Virus record (IMG/VR): IMGVR_UViG_3300034375_002441
Span: 1-26,394 of that record
Direction: 5' to 3' (one strand)
DNA length: 26,394 nucleotides
From: a virus
Part shown: piece after piece, positions 1 to 8,507 of the stretch
How the letters are laid out: each line of letters begins with the position of its first letter
How positions within the stretch are numbered: position 1 is the stretch's first letter
The notes under the pieces: generated by a model
The model's database searches: none
Seen by the model: the letters and a program-made list of their open reading frames with translations, nothing else
Told to the model about the DNA's origin: nothing
Translations under genes and position numbers: made by a program

Positions 1-1646
1 CCGTTAATATGGCGACCATATCCAGCGACTCTAGGTTCGAAATATTGTCTAAGTCAGGAGCTGATGCTAAAAAAATGTTTACAGACAAAGTCGTACCGAT
101 ATCGGTCAACTATCCGTTCTTTTTCAAACCAATACAAGACGGTATGGATAGACCAAAAACAGAATTGGCTTATAGGATTCCAGCGTCAAGACTTACTCGT
201 AAATCTATTCAGAACAAACCAAATGATGAGATACTTGAGGGGCTCGACACCACAATTGACTGGAAAAATACTGGTGACAATTCCTACGATGGGGAAAAAC
301 TAAAATTGTTAGTGCATGATGAAAGCGGTAAATGGGAGAGGCCAGACAACATATTAAACAACTGGAGAGTTACCAAAACTTGTTTAAGATTAGGTTCAAG
401 GATTATAGGCAAGTGCATGATGGGTTCAACGTCAAACGCTTTAGATAAAGGTGGAGAAAATTTTAAAAAACTATATTACAACTCCGATGTTACTAAACGA
501 AACAGGAATGGACAGACTAGCTCAGGACTATATTCTTTGTTCATACCTATGGAGTGGAACTACGAAGGATTCATTGATTCTTATGGACACCCTGTTTTCA
601 ATACTCCGCAAGAACCAGTTGAAGGACCACACGGTGATTTAATTGACGTAGGTGTTATAGAGCATTGGGAAAACGAAGCTGATGGTCTTAGAAGTGATCA
701 AGATGCTTTAAACGAATTTTACAGACAGTTTCCAAGAACTGAAGAACACGCGTTTAGAGATGAAACTAAAAATAGTATATTTAATTTAGTTAAAATATAC
801 GAGCAAATAGATTATAACGAAGATTTAAGAAACACAAGCGTTATTACTACTGGAACATTTCAATGGGAAAATGGTGTAAAAGATACTAGAGTAAAATTTG
901 TACCAAACCCAAATGGTAATTTTAATATTACTTGGGTTCCAAGTTATGATTTACAAAATAAACAAATAATAAAAAATGGTATTAAGCATCCTGGTAATGA
1001 ACATATAGGTGCTTTTGGTTGTGATAGCTACGACATATCTGGAACAGTAGATGGTAAAGGGTCTAAAGGCGCTTTACACGGTTTAACTAAATTCAGTATG
1101 GAAGACGCACCGCCAAATACATTTTTTCTAGAATACATAGCTAGGCCACAAACTGCTGAAATGTTTTTTGAAGACGTGTTAATGGCTTTAGTTTTTTACG
1201 GCATGCCATTGCTCGCAGAAAACAACAAGCCAAGGCTTTTGTATTATTTAAAAAGAAGAGGTTATAGAGGTTATTCAATGAATAGACCTGATAAACTTTG
1301 GAATAAGCTATCTGTAGCTGAAAAAGAAATAGGTGGTATACCTAATTCTAGCGAGGATATAAAGCAAGCTCACGCTGCAGCTATAGAATCTTATATAGAT
1401 AAATATGTTGGATTAAAATCAGATGCTCAATATGGAGATATGTATTTTAATAAAACACTAAATGATTGGGCTAAGTTCGACATAAATAAAAGAACAAAGT
1501 TTGATGCTGCTATAAGTTCTGGTTTAGCTATAATGGCTTGTAATAGACATTTATATAGACCTGTAGCTAAAATAGAAAAACAACCAATAAATATAAAAAT
1601 CGCTAGATATACCAACAGCGGGAATATATCAAAAATAATGAAATAA
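1..1646 (+). CDS. terL: Terminase large subunit, 5'-truncated (Walker B, coupling motif and nuclease domain)
   Basis: This is the motor that pumps phage DNA into the prohead and cuts concatemers. The frame is open from the left edge of the window through an in-frame ATG at 9, so the true start is probably upstream. Numbering from that ATG, residues 99-105 (KLLVHDE) fit a Walker B strand with the catalytic Asp-Glu pair at 104-105. A Gly-Ser-Thr-Ser segment near residue 140 fits the ATPase coupling motif. The sequence FGCDSYD around D339-D342 fits the first acidic motif of the RNase H-like nuclease. No Walker A is visible, which supports a missing N-terminal ATPase half; a separate upstream ATPase exon or ORF is also possible. 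The portal gene begins two bases after the stop, as expected of a packaging cassette. Hand-counted GC is about 40% in bases 1-360 but about 28% in 1381-1620. Confidence 0.82.
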   Translation, partial: VNMATISSDSRFEILSKSGADAKKMFTDKVVPISVNYPFFFKPIQDGMDRPKTELAYRIPASRLTRKSIQNKPNDEILEGLDTTIDWKNTGDNSYDGEKLKLLVHDESGKWERPDNILNNWRVTKTCLRLGSRIIGKCMMGSTSNALDKGGENFKKLYYNSDVTKRNRNGQTSSGLYSLFIPMEWNYEGFIDSYGHPVFNTPQEPVEGPHGDLIDVGVIEHWENEADGLRSDQDALNEFYRQFPRTEEHAFRDETKNSIFNLVKIYEQIDYNEDLRNTSVITTGTFQWENGVKDTRVKFVPNPNGNFNITWVPSYDLQNKQIIKNGIKHPGNEHIGAFGCDSYDISGTVDGKGSKGALHGLTKFSMEDAPPNTFFLEYIARPQTAEMFFEDVLMALVFYGMPLLAENNKPRLLYYLKRRGYRGYSMNRPDKLWNKLSVAEKEIGGIPNSSEDIKQAHAAAIESYIDKYVGLKSDAQYGDMYFNKTLNDWAKFDINKRTKFDAAISSGLAIMACNRHLYRPVAKIEKQPINIKIARYTNSGNISKIMK

Positions 1647-1648
1647 AT

Positions 1649-4069
1649 ATGGCTGAGTCAGTTGTAAAAAGTTTTTTTCCTAGTCAAGTTGCTAGTGATC
1701 AAGAAAAAGCCTCTTTTGAGTATGGCTTAAAAGTTGGTAGAGCTATTCAAGATGAATGGTTTAAATCCACTAACGGTGTTAATAGATATAAAAGTAATCA
1801 AAATACTTTTCATAGATTAAGACTATATGCTAGAGGCGAGCAGAGTATACAAAAATATAAAGACGAATTATCTATAAACGGTGATTTATCTTATTTGAAT
1901 TTAGACTGGAAACCAGTACCTATTATACCTAAGTTTGTTGATATTGTTGTTAATGGTATATCTGAAAGAGCTTTTGATATAAATGCATACTCACAAGATC
2001 CATATGGTGTAGGTAAAAGAACTGCATATATGGAATCTATTATTCGTGATATGCAAACGAAACAAATAAACGAATACGTACAAGAAAATTTAGGTATTAA
2101 TTTATTTGAAAACAATCCAGCTACTTTACCAGAAACAAAAGAAGAACTTGAGCTTCATATGCAGCTTACGTACAAACAAAATATTGAAATAGCACAAGAG
2201 CAAGCTATAAATGTTTTATTAGAGGGTAATAAATATGATTTAACTAGAAAAAGAGTTAATTACGATTTAACTACTATAGGTATTGGAGCTGTTAAAAATA
2301 GATTTACACAATCAGAAGGTGTTGTTGTTGACTACGTAGATCCAGCTTACATGGTATATTCTTATACAGAATCACCGTATTTTGACGATATATATTATGT
2401 TGGTGAAATAAAATCAGTTCATATTAACGAGCTTAAAAAACAATTTCCTGAATTAACTAATGACGATTTAGAAAATATTAGTAAAACAGCTTTTCAAAAT
2501 AATGGTTTTTACGACAGAACAATAGCTAATTACGACGAAACAGATTCTAACACCGTTCAAATATTATACTTTAATTATAAAACATACATGAATGAAGTGT
2601 ATAAGGTTAAAGAATCTTCTACTGGTGCTGAAAAAATATTAATTAAAGATGATCAATTTAATCCACCTCAAGAAATACTTGAACAATACGGTATACAAAA
2701 AATTGGTAGATCTTTAGAAGTTTTATACGAAGGTGTTTTAGTTTTAGGTACAGATAAATTACTTAAATGGGAAATGGCTAAAAACATGCTACGACCAAAG
2801 AGTGATTTTACTAAAGTTAAAATGAATTATAGTATATGTGCGCCTCGTATGTATAAAGGACAAATTGAATCATTAGTTAGCCGTATAACCGGTTTTGCTG
2901 ATATGATTCAATTAACTCATTTGAAGCTGCAGCAAGTGTTATCACGCATGGTACCAGATGGTGTTTATTTAGATGCTGATGGTTTAGCTGAAGTTGATCT
3001 TGGTAATGGTACTAACTATAATCCACAAGAGGCACTAAATATGTTCTTTCAAACAGGTTCTGTGATTGGTAGATCATTTACACAAGAAGGTGATTTAAAT
3101 CCAGGTAAAGTACCTATTCAAGAAATAGCAAGTGGATCTGGCGGTAATAAAATACCTCAGCTAATAAATACATATAACTATTATCTGCAAATGATCCGCG
3201 ATGTAACGGGTCTTAATGAAGCTAGAGATGGTAGTACTCCTTCAAAAGATGCTTTAGTTGGCGTACAAAAACTTGCAGCGGCTAATTCAAATACAGCTAC
3301 AAGACATATATTGACTGGTGGTTTGTTTATAACGTCTGATTTAGCAGAGAACTTATCACTTAGAATATCAGATATATTAGAGTATTCACCAACAAGAGAC
3401 GCATTTATACAGCAAATAGGTGTTCACAATGTAGCGACGTTAGACGAGCTAAGTGAATTACATTTATACGACTTTGGTATATTTATAGAGTTGCAGCCAG
3501 ATGAAGAAGAAAAAGCTATATTAGAAAACAACATACAAATGGCTATAGCTCAAAAGTCTATAGACTTAGAAGATGCTATAGATGTTAGAGATGTTAAAAA
3601 TATAAAGTTAGCTAATGCGCTACTAAAACTTAGACGTAAAAAGAAAATGGAGCGTGATCAGTTGATTCAGCAACAGAATATTCAAGCTCAAGCACAGGCT
3701 AATCAACAATCACAACAAGTTGCCGCGCAATTAGAAGTTCAAAAACAAAATGCTTTAACTCAAAGCAAAATACAGTTAGAACAAGCTAAAGCTAATTTTG
3801 AAGCAGAGAAGCTAATGAGAGAAGCCGAATTGAAGAAACAATTAATGGCTTATGAGTTTCAAATAAATATGCAGCTTCAAAAACAACAAGGTGAAGTTTT
3901 GTCTAGCAAAGACAGAATGAAAGAAGATAGAAAAGACGAAAGAACTAAAATACAAGCTACACAGCAAAGCGAGCTTATAGCTCAAAGAAAAAACGATCTA
4001 CCGCCAAAAAACTTTGAATCATCTGGGAATGACATATTAGGCAGTGGATTTGATTTAGGTTCACTATAA
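1649..4069 (+). CDS. Portal protein with long Gln-rich helical C-terminal tail
   Basis: Predicted dodecameric portal at the unique capsid vertex, the channel for DNA entry and exit and the docking site for terminase and connectors. The 806-residue protein follows the terminase gene by two bases and precedes the scaffold and capsid genes, the classical portal position. A segment around residues 515-550, with RDVTGLNEARDGS followed by an Ala/Asn-rich helix, is typical of the stem and crown-proximal region of large podovirus portals. Residues about 665-790 are almost uninterrupted Gln, Lys, Glu and Ala, predicted as a long helix or coiled coil (barrel-like extension). The length is large for a portal but matches podovirus and crAss-like portals. 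The start is the ATG at 1649 after the leader aaataaat, with no Shine-Dalgarno. The call rests on position, length and helical architecture, with no catalytic motif to check. Confidence 0.8.
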   Translation: MAESVVKSFFPSQVASDQEKASFEYGLKVGRAIQDEWFKSTNGVNRYKSNQNTFHRLRLYARGEQSIQKYKDELSINGDLSYLNLDWKPVPIIPKFVDIVVNGISERAFDINAYSQDPYGVGKRTAYMESIIRDMQTKQINEYVQENLGINLFENNPATLPETKEELELHMQLTYKQNIEIAQEQAINVLLEGNKYDLTRKRVNYDLTTIGIGAVKNRFTQSEGVVVDYVDPAYMVYSYTESPYFDDIYYVGEIKSVHINELKKQFPELTNDDLENISKTAFQNNGFYDRTIANYDETDSNTVQILYFNYKTYMNEVYKVKESSTGAEKILIKDDQFNPPQEILEQYGIQKIGRSLEVLYEGVLVLGTDKLLKWEMAKNMLRPKSDFTKVKMNYSICAPRMYKGQIESLVSRITGFADMIQLTHLKLQQVLSRMVPDGVYLDADGLAEVDLGNGTNYNPQEALNMFFQTGSVIGRSFTQEGDLNPGKVPIQEIASGSGGNKIPQLINTYNYYLQMIRDVTGLNEARDGSTPSKDALVGVQKLAAANSNTATRHILTGGLFITSDLAENLSLRISDILEYSPTRDAFIQQIGVHNVATLDELSELHLYDFGIFIELQPDEEEKAILENNIQMAIAQKSIDLEDAIDVRDVKNIKLANALLKLRRKKKMERDQLIQQQNIQAQAQANQQSQQVAAQLEVQKQNALTQSKIQLEQAKANFEAEKLMREAELKKQLMAYEFQINMQLQKQQGEVLSSKDRMKEDRKDERTKIQATQQSELIAQRKNDLPPKNFESSGNDILGSGFDLGSL

Positions 4070-4111
4070 CCCAGGTGATAATAACTAATAGTAATTATAT
4101 AATATTTTATC

Positions 4112-5308
4112 ATGGAAAACGAAGAAATTAAAGATTCTTTAGTTGAAGAGGTGCAACAAGAAGCGCCAAAACCTGTTACGCAAGAAGATGGTGTAATAAA
4201 GGTTGATTTAAGTAAACTAAACAAAACAAACCAAGATGCCGTTCAAGAACAAAGCACAGATGAAAGCGTGTTACGCAGCGCAGACGAAAGCGCAGAAAGC
4301 AGGGAAGAAGCCAACTTGGAATTGCAAGAAGTGGTTGAAGAAAACCCCGAGCAGCGTGTTGAAGATGTGCGGAGTGAAGCACCGGTAGTTGAAGAAATTA
4401 CCGAAGAAGAAGTACAAGAGCAAAAAGAGCAATTAACAGAAGATATTGCTGAAGCTATTGAAGAGCAAAAACAAACTGGAGTTGATTTACCAGAAAATAT
4501 TCAAAAAGTTGTAGACTTTATGAGTGATACTGGCGGAACTCTTGAAGATTATGTTAAATTAAACCAAGATTATTCTAAATTAAATAACGAACAGTTATTA
4601 AGAGAGTATTACGAAACCACAAAACCACATTTAGACAAAGAAGACATCGACTTATTAATGGAAGACTTTAGCTACGATGAAGAGCTAGATGACGAAAGAG
4701 ATGTTAGAAAAAGAAAAATAGCTTACAAGGAAGAGCTTGCTAAAGCTCAAAACCATATGGAAAGCTTAAAGTCTAAATATTACGACGAAATAAAAGCTGG
4801 CTCTAGACTTACACCTGAGCAGCAAAAAGCAGTTGAGTTTTTCAACCGCTACAATAAAGAAAACGAAGAGTCAACTAAAGTTGCAGAACAACAAAAAAAT
4901 ACGTTTTTAAAGAAAACAAACGATTTGTTCAACAACGATTTCAAAGGTTTTGAATATTCTGTTGGAGACAAAAGATATCGTTTTAACGTTAAAGACGTAG
5001 ACAATGTGAAAAACACACAAAGCGACATTAATAATTTTGTCAAGAAGTTCTTGAACGATAAAAATGAAATGTCTGATGCTAAAGGTTATCACAAGTCTTT
5101 GTTCACCGCTATGAATGCTGACGCTATAGCACAACACTTTTATGAGCAAGGTAAGGCCGATGCTATAAAATCAAGTGTTGCTAGAGCTAAAAATGTAGAT
5201 ATGGAACCGAGACGGGGCCATGAAAAAACTACAACTTCTAACGGTTGGACAGTAAGATCTGTTAATGGTGTTGATACTTCTAAATTAAAAATGAAAATTA
5301 GAAAATAA
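4112..5308 (+). CDS. Acidic scaffold-like capsid assembly protein
   Basis: 398 residues lying between portal and major capsid protein, the standard place for a scaffolding protein that templates prohead assembly and then leaves the capsid. The first ~115 residues are strongly acidic and low in complexity (many Glu, Gln, Asp and Val repeats). The middle, about 150-270, is Lys/Glu-rich and probably helical. The C-terminus is basic and ends in KLKMKIRK, resembling the basic shell-binding tail of known scaffolds. No protease, nuclease or membrane segment is seen. Bases 4261-4380 are about 52% GC by hand count, far above the surrounding sequence, and encode the acidic low-complexity part. Function is inferred from position, charge pattern and length; it could instead be another internal head protein. 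Confidence 0.68.
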   Translation: MENEEIKDSLVEEVQQEAPKPVTQEDGVIKVDLSKLNKTNQDAVQEQSTDESVLRSADESAESREEANLELQEVVEENPEQRVEDVRSEAPVVEEITEEEVQEQKEQLTEDIAEAIEEQKQTGVDLPENIQKVVDFMSDTGGTLEDYVKLNQDYSKLNNEQLLREYYETTKPHLDKEDIDLLMEDFSYDEELDDERDVRKRKIAYKEELAKAQNHMESLKSKYYDEIKAGSRLTPEQQKAVEFFNRYNKENEESTKVAEQQKNTFLKKTNDLFNNDFKGFEYSVGDKRYRFNVKDVDNVKNTQSDINNFVKKFLNDKNEMSDAKGYHKSLFTAMNADAIAQHFYEQGKADAIKSSVARAKNVDMEPRRGHEKTTTSNGWTVRSVNGVDTSKLKMKIRK

Positions 5309-5327
5309 CAACTAAAAATTTAAAATT

Positions 5328-6806
5328 ATGGCATTTGCTGGAACTGGTGCTGAGTTAAATCACGTAACTCCGCGCCCTATTAAAGGTCTATTTGGTGACA
5401 ACTATTTGTCTCTAGATGACTTAGATTTTACACAACAATTTCTACCTGAAGTTTATGAAAAAGAGGTAGAGCGATATGGTAACCGTACTGTATCTGGATT
5501 TTTAAGAATGGTAGGCGCTGAAATGCCTATGGCTTCTGATCAAGTAGTTTGGTCAGAGCAAGGACGTCTTCACATCGCGTTTGAAGATTGTCAAGTAGCT
5601 GCAACTGGTAGTAACTTGTTGACTTTTACTGATGACGTTGCTGGAGTTGCTGGATCTCAAACAGGTGTGCAAAAAGCTCAATTACTTAACGCTGGTAATA
5701 CTATCGTTATATCTGTTGGAGTTGTAAGCATGAAAGCTAGAGTTAAAATTGGTGGTAATGGAAGTACTGCTACTGTTGAAGTTGAGCCTTACGGAGCAGC
5801 TGATTTATCAACTATTTATGCTGCTGGTGGAGATGCTACACCTGGAGTTGTAAAAGTTTTTGTTTATGGTTCTGAGTATACAAAAGGAAGTGGAACTTCA
5901 AATAACCCTGGACCTAGCAAAACTGTAGACGCTAAATTCACTCAGTTTAGTAACAAACCTATTATCTTGAGAGATAAATACAACGTTAATGGGTCTGATG
6001 TTGCGCAAATTGGATGGGTTGAAGTTACTACTGAAGCTGGAACTGGAGGATATCTTTGGTATTTAAAATCTGAGCACGAAGCGCGTATTCGTTTTGAAGA
6101 TTATTTAGAAATGTCAATGATTGAAGCCGTTACTGATACTGCCACTGGTGGTGGTGCCGCTGGAGCTGCTGGTTACACTGGGTCTGAAGGTCTTTTTGCT
6201 GCTATTGAAGATAGAGGTCTTGTTTATAATGATCCTGACTTTTCTAACACAACGCCTGGTTCAGAAGGTATTACTGAATTTGACGATATTCTAGCTGAAT
6301 TAGACAAACAAGGTGCTATTGAAGAAAATATGCTTTTCTTAAATCGCCGAACTTCTTTAGATATCGATCTAATGCTAGCTGCTCAGAACTCTTATGGATC
6401 TGGAGGTACTTCTTATGGAGTATTCGAAAATTCAGAAGACATGGCACTTAACTTAGGTTTCTCTGGTTTCCGTAGAGGATCTTATGACTTTTACAAAACT
6501 GATTGGAAATATTTGAACGATTCTACAACTGCTGGAGTAACTGGACTTACTTTAGGTACTTTAGTCCCAGCTGGAACTTCAACTGTTTACGATCAAATTT
6601 TAGGTCAAAATATTCAAAGACCTTTCTTACACATTCGTTACCGAGCTTCTGAAGCTGACGATCGTCGTTTGAAGTCTTGGGTAACTGGATCTGTTGGTGG
6701 AAACTATACAAGCGAAGCTGATGAAATGAACGTAAACTTCTTGTCTGAAAGATGTTTATGTGTTCAAGGTGCTAACAACTTTGTATTGTTTAACAAGACA
6801 ACATAG
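5328..6806 (+). CDS. Major capsid protein
   Basis: 492-residue protein predicted to form the icosahedral shell. It begins MAFAGTGAELNHVTPRP and continues with a conserved-looking segment (FLPEVYEKEVERYGNRTV, residues ~38-55) that I recognise from marine phage capsid proteins presumed to have the HK97 fold. The region about 60-260 contains Gly/Ser/Thr-rich beta segments that may be surface insertions, and the C-terminal half is more mixed alpha/beta. Codon use is richer in C-ending codons than in the neighbours, in keeping with high expression. It follows the scaffold-like gene by 19 bases and is followed directly by the strongest hairpin in the window, a common arrangement for capsid genes. 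The ATG at 5328 has an A/T-only leader. No proteolytic delta domain or catalytic motif is evident. Confidence 0.85.
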   Translation: MAFAGTGAELNHVTPRPIKGLFGDNYLSLDDLDFTQQFLPEVYEKEVERYGNRTVSGFLRMVGAEMPMASDQVVWSEQGRLHIAFEDCQVAATGSNLLTFTDDVAGVAGSQTGVQKAQLLNAGNTIVISVGVVSMKARVKIGGNGSTATVEVEPYGAADLSTIYAAGGDATPGVVKVFVYGSEYTKGSGTSNNPGPSKTVDAKFTQFSNKPIILRDKYNVNGSDVAQIGWVEVTTEAGTGGYLWYLKSEHEARIRFEDYLEMSMIEAVTDTATGGGAAGAAGYTGSEGLFAAIEDRGLVYNDPDFSNTTPGSEGITEFDDILAELDKQGAIEENMLFLNRRTSLDIDLMLAAQNSYGSGGTSYGVFENSEDMALNLGFSGFRRGSYDFYKTDWKYLNDSTTAGVTGLTLGTLVPAGTSTVYDQILGQNIQRPFLHIRYRASEADDRRLKSWVTGSVGGNYTSEADEMNVNFLSERCLCVQGANNFVLFNKTT

Positions 6807-6816
6807 TAATAACACG

Positions 6817-6859
6817 GGTAATGTTTACCCCTGATGTAATTTCAGGGGTAACTATTACC
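6817..6859 (+). terminator. Strong hairpin after the capsid gene, probable terminator or transcript-stabilising stem
   Basis: An 18-base left arm (6817-6834, GGTAATGTTTACCCCTGA) pairs with 6842-6859 across a 7-base loop; one position is a G-T wobble and one a mismatch. The run CCCCTGA/TCAGGGG is the GC-rich core. The downstream sequence is A/T-rich (attattaattatttaatttt) but has no clean T run immediately after the stem. It would end or attenuate the capsid transcript, or protect its 3' end. Confidence 0.7.
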
Positions 6860-6887
6860 ATTATTAATTATTTAATTTTATTATATC

Positions 6888-7712
6888 ATGGCTAAAAAAG
6901 CTACAGCAGAAGAAACTGTCGAGGTTGCACCTCAACCAACTGTTGCAAAAACTGCACCAGTTCAAAAACCAGCTAAACCTAGTTGGGAAATTAAAGATAG
7001 ACTATATCAATTAAAACACGGTAAATCACCTTTGGTATTTACTTTACCATCAAAAAACTCTAGAAGATCTCCTCTTCTTTGGTTTGATGAAAAAACAGGG
7101 GAGCAAAAAGAGCTTAGATACGCTACAAATCAAAACTCACCTTTTGTTGATGATCAAAAAGGTCAATATATATTAGGTAGGATAATTTTTAGAGACGGTG
7201 TATTAGCTGTTCCAAAAGAACAACAAAACCTTCAAAAATTATTATCACTATATCACCCAGCATTAGACAAAGTGTACGAAGAGTATAATCCAGTACAAGA
7301 GTCCGTAAATGAACTTGCTTACATGGAATACGAAATTGAAGCTTTGCTAGCGGCTAAACAAATGGATATAAGCAGTTTAGAAGCTATATTAAGGGTTGAA
7401 TATGGAAGTAGAGTTGATACACTAACATCAAGCGAGCTTAAAAGAGATGGATTAGTTTTTGCTAAGAAAAATCCTATATTATTTTTAGAACTTGCTAACG
7501 ATGATAACGTTGAGCTTAGAAACGTGGGTATAAAAGCTACAGACTTAGGGATATTAAAATTATCTTCAGATCAGAGAACTTTTACATATGGTGAAACTGG
7601 TAGAAAGTTAATGACTGTTCCTTTTGATGAGCATCCTTACTCTGCGCTTGCAGCCTTCTTTAAAACAGATGAAGGTATGGAAGTTTACAAACATATAATT
7701 AAAAAATTATAA
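6888..7712 (+). CDS. Conserved virion-module protein of unknown function
   Basis: 274 residues. An Ala/Pro/Thr/Lys-rich N-terminal segment (about 1-33) looks disordered and is followed by a compact mixed domain. Recognisable blocks are WEIKDRLY near residue 34, a Phe-Val-Asp-Asp segment near 86, and an ending DEHPYSALAAFFKTDEG (about 247-263). I have a memory of this pattern in uncultured marine phages next to capsid genes, but no function attaches to it. It has no enzyme motif, signal peptide or membrane segment. It is bracketed by two related hairpins (6817-6859 and 7719-7761), so it may be a separately expressed or processed unit. Candidates are a head-completion, capsid-decoration or connector-associated protein; I cannot choose between them. 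Confidence 0.6.
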   Translation: MAKKATAEETVEVAPQPTVAKTAPVQKPAKPSWEIKDRLYQLKHGKSPLVFTLPSKNSRRSPLLWFDEKTGEQKELRYATNQNSPFVDDQKGQYILGRIIFRDGVLAVPKEQQNLQKLLSLYHPALDKVYEEYNPVQESVNELAYMEYEIEALLAAKQMDISSLEAILRVEYGSRVDTLTSSELKRDGLVFAKKNPILFLELANDDNVELRNVGIKATDLGILKLSSDQRTFTYGETGRKLMTVPFDEHPYSALAAFFKTDEGMEVYKHIIKKL

Positions 7713-7718
7713 GTCACA

Positions 7719-7761
7719 TTATAGTAGCTAGGCCGCTGTAATAGTGGCCTAACTATTATAA
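7719..7761 (+). terminator. Hairpin between two structural genes, terminator-like stem without a T-tract
   Basis: Bases 7719-7737 pair with 7743-7761 across the 5-base loop GTAAT. The stem is about 19 positions with GGCC/GGCC at its core, one mismatch and two G-T wobbles. The bases after it are A-rich (aataaaaaataaca), not T-rich, so it does not fit a simple intrinsic terminator on the + strand. RNA processing, 3'-end protection or attenuation are alternatives. It shares the apex TGTAAT and the 3'-arm segment TAACTATTA with the hairpin at 6817-6859. Confidence 0.5.
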
Positions 7762-7775
7762 ATAAAAAATAACAA

Positions 7776-8504
7776 ATGGCAGTAAGCATAGATACAGTAT
7801 ATCAAAAAGTTTTAGCTATATTAAATAAAGAGCAAAGAGGCTATGTAACACCTCAAGAGTTTAATTTATTTGCTAATCAAGCTCAGCTAGATTTATTCGA
7901 GCAATACTTTTATGATATTAATCAATTTGGAAGATTACCTGGCAATGATACAGAGTATTCAGACATGTTAGATATTTTAAATGAAAAAATAAGTCCATTT
8001 GAAGTAACATCAGGCAATTTAACCCACGACAACACTAAGTTTGAATTACCCGCCGATCTATATAGACTTGGCACAGTCATATATAGTAACACTACAACCG
8101 ACAGTTTTGGCGCGTCTACTACAGAGCAAATAGAAGCTGAGAGAGTTGCTAAAAATGAAATTTTATATATAAACTCATCTCCACTTACAAAACCAAAGAA
8201 TACACGTCCTATATACACTCAAAACACGTCTGGAATCAATGTTTATGGTGATTCTGAATTAACTTCTAACGTAAAGTGTAATTATATTAAAAAGCCAACC
8301 ACTCCACAATGGGCATATCAAATAGTTTTTGGTGAGCCATTGTATGACGCTGCTAATTCAGTTGATTTTGAGTTAAATCCACCTGAAGAAACAGAGCTTG
8401 TTATAAAAATACTAGAGATGGCTGGTTTATTGATTAAAGACTACAATTTATACAATGTAGCTAATCAAGAAGAAATTGAAACTATACAACAAGAAAAATC
8501 TTAA
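7776..8504 (+). CDS. Head-tail connector / ring-type adaptor protein (candidate)
   Basis: 242 residues, probably a ring or adaptor protein joining the portal to the tail. The N-terminus (about residues 6-45) contains KEQRGYVTPQEFNLFANQAQ, a helical block I associate with small connector proteins of crAss-like and marine podoviruses. It is followed by FELPADLYRLGTV (about 89-101), a short segment of the sort seen in T7 gp11-like adaptors. The C-terminal half is Glu-rich and helical. The gene starts 15 bases after the hairpin at 7719-7761 and ends four bases before the next start, so it is probably translationally coupled to the 301-residue protein. The functional call comes mainly from gene order before the nozzle gene; there is no enzymatic motif. 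Confidence 0.58.
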   Translation: MAVSIDTVYQKVLAILNKEQRGYVTPQEFNLFANQAQLDLFEQYFYDINQFGRLPGNDTEYSDMLDILNEKISPFEVTSGNLTHDNTKFELPADLYRLGTVIYSNTTTDSFGASTTEQIEAERVAKNEILYINSSPLTKPKNTRPIYTQNTSGINVYGDSELTSNVKCNYIKKPTTPQWAYQIVFGEPLYDAANSVDFELNPPEETELVIKILEMAGLLIKDYNLYNVANQEEIETIQQEKS

Positions 8505-8507
8505 TAA

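Noticed and set aside
9-11. ATG at position 9 as the true start of the terminase gene.
   Set aside because: The frame is open to the left edge and no Walker A lies downstream, while Walker B and the nuclease do. The gene more likely starts upstream of the window.
4078-4098. AT-rich near-palindrome (ATAATAACTAATAGTAATTAT) before the scaffold gene as an operator or third copy of the hairpin family.
   Set aside because: It has no loop of workable size, contains only A/T plus two G/C positions, and resembles the hairpin segment TAACTATTA in only eight of nine bases. Chance is likely at this composition.
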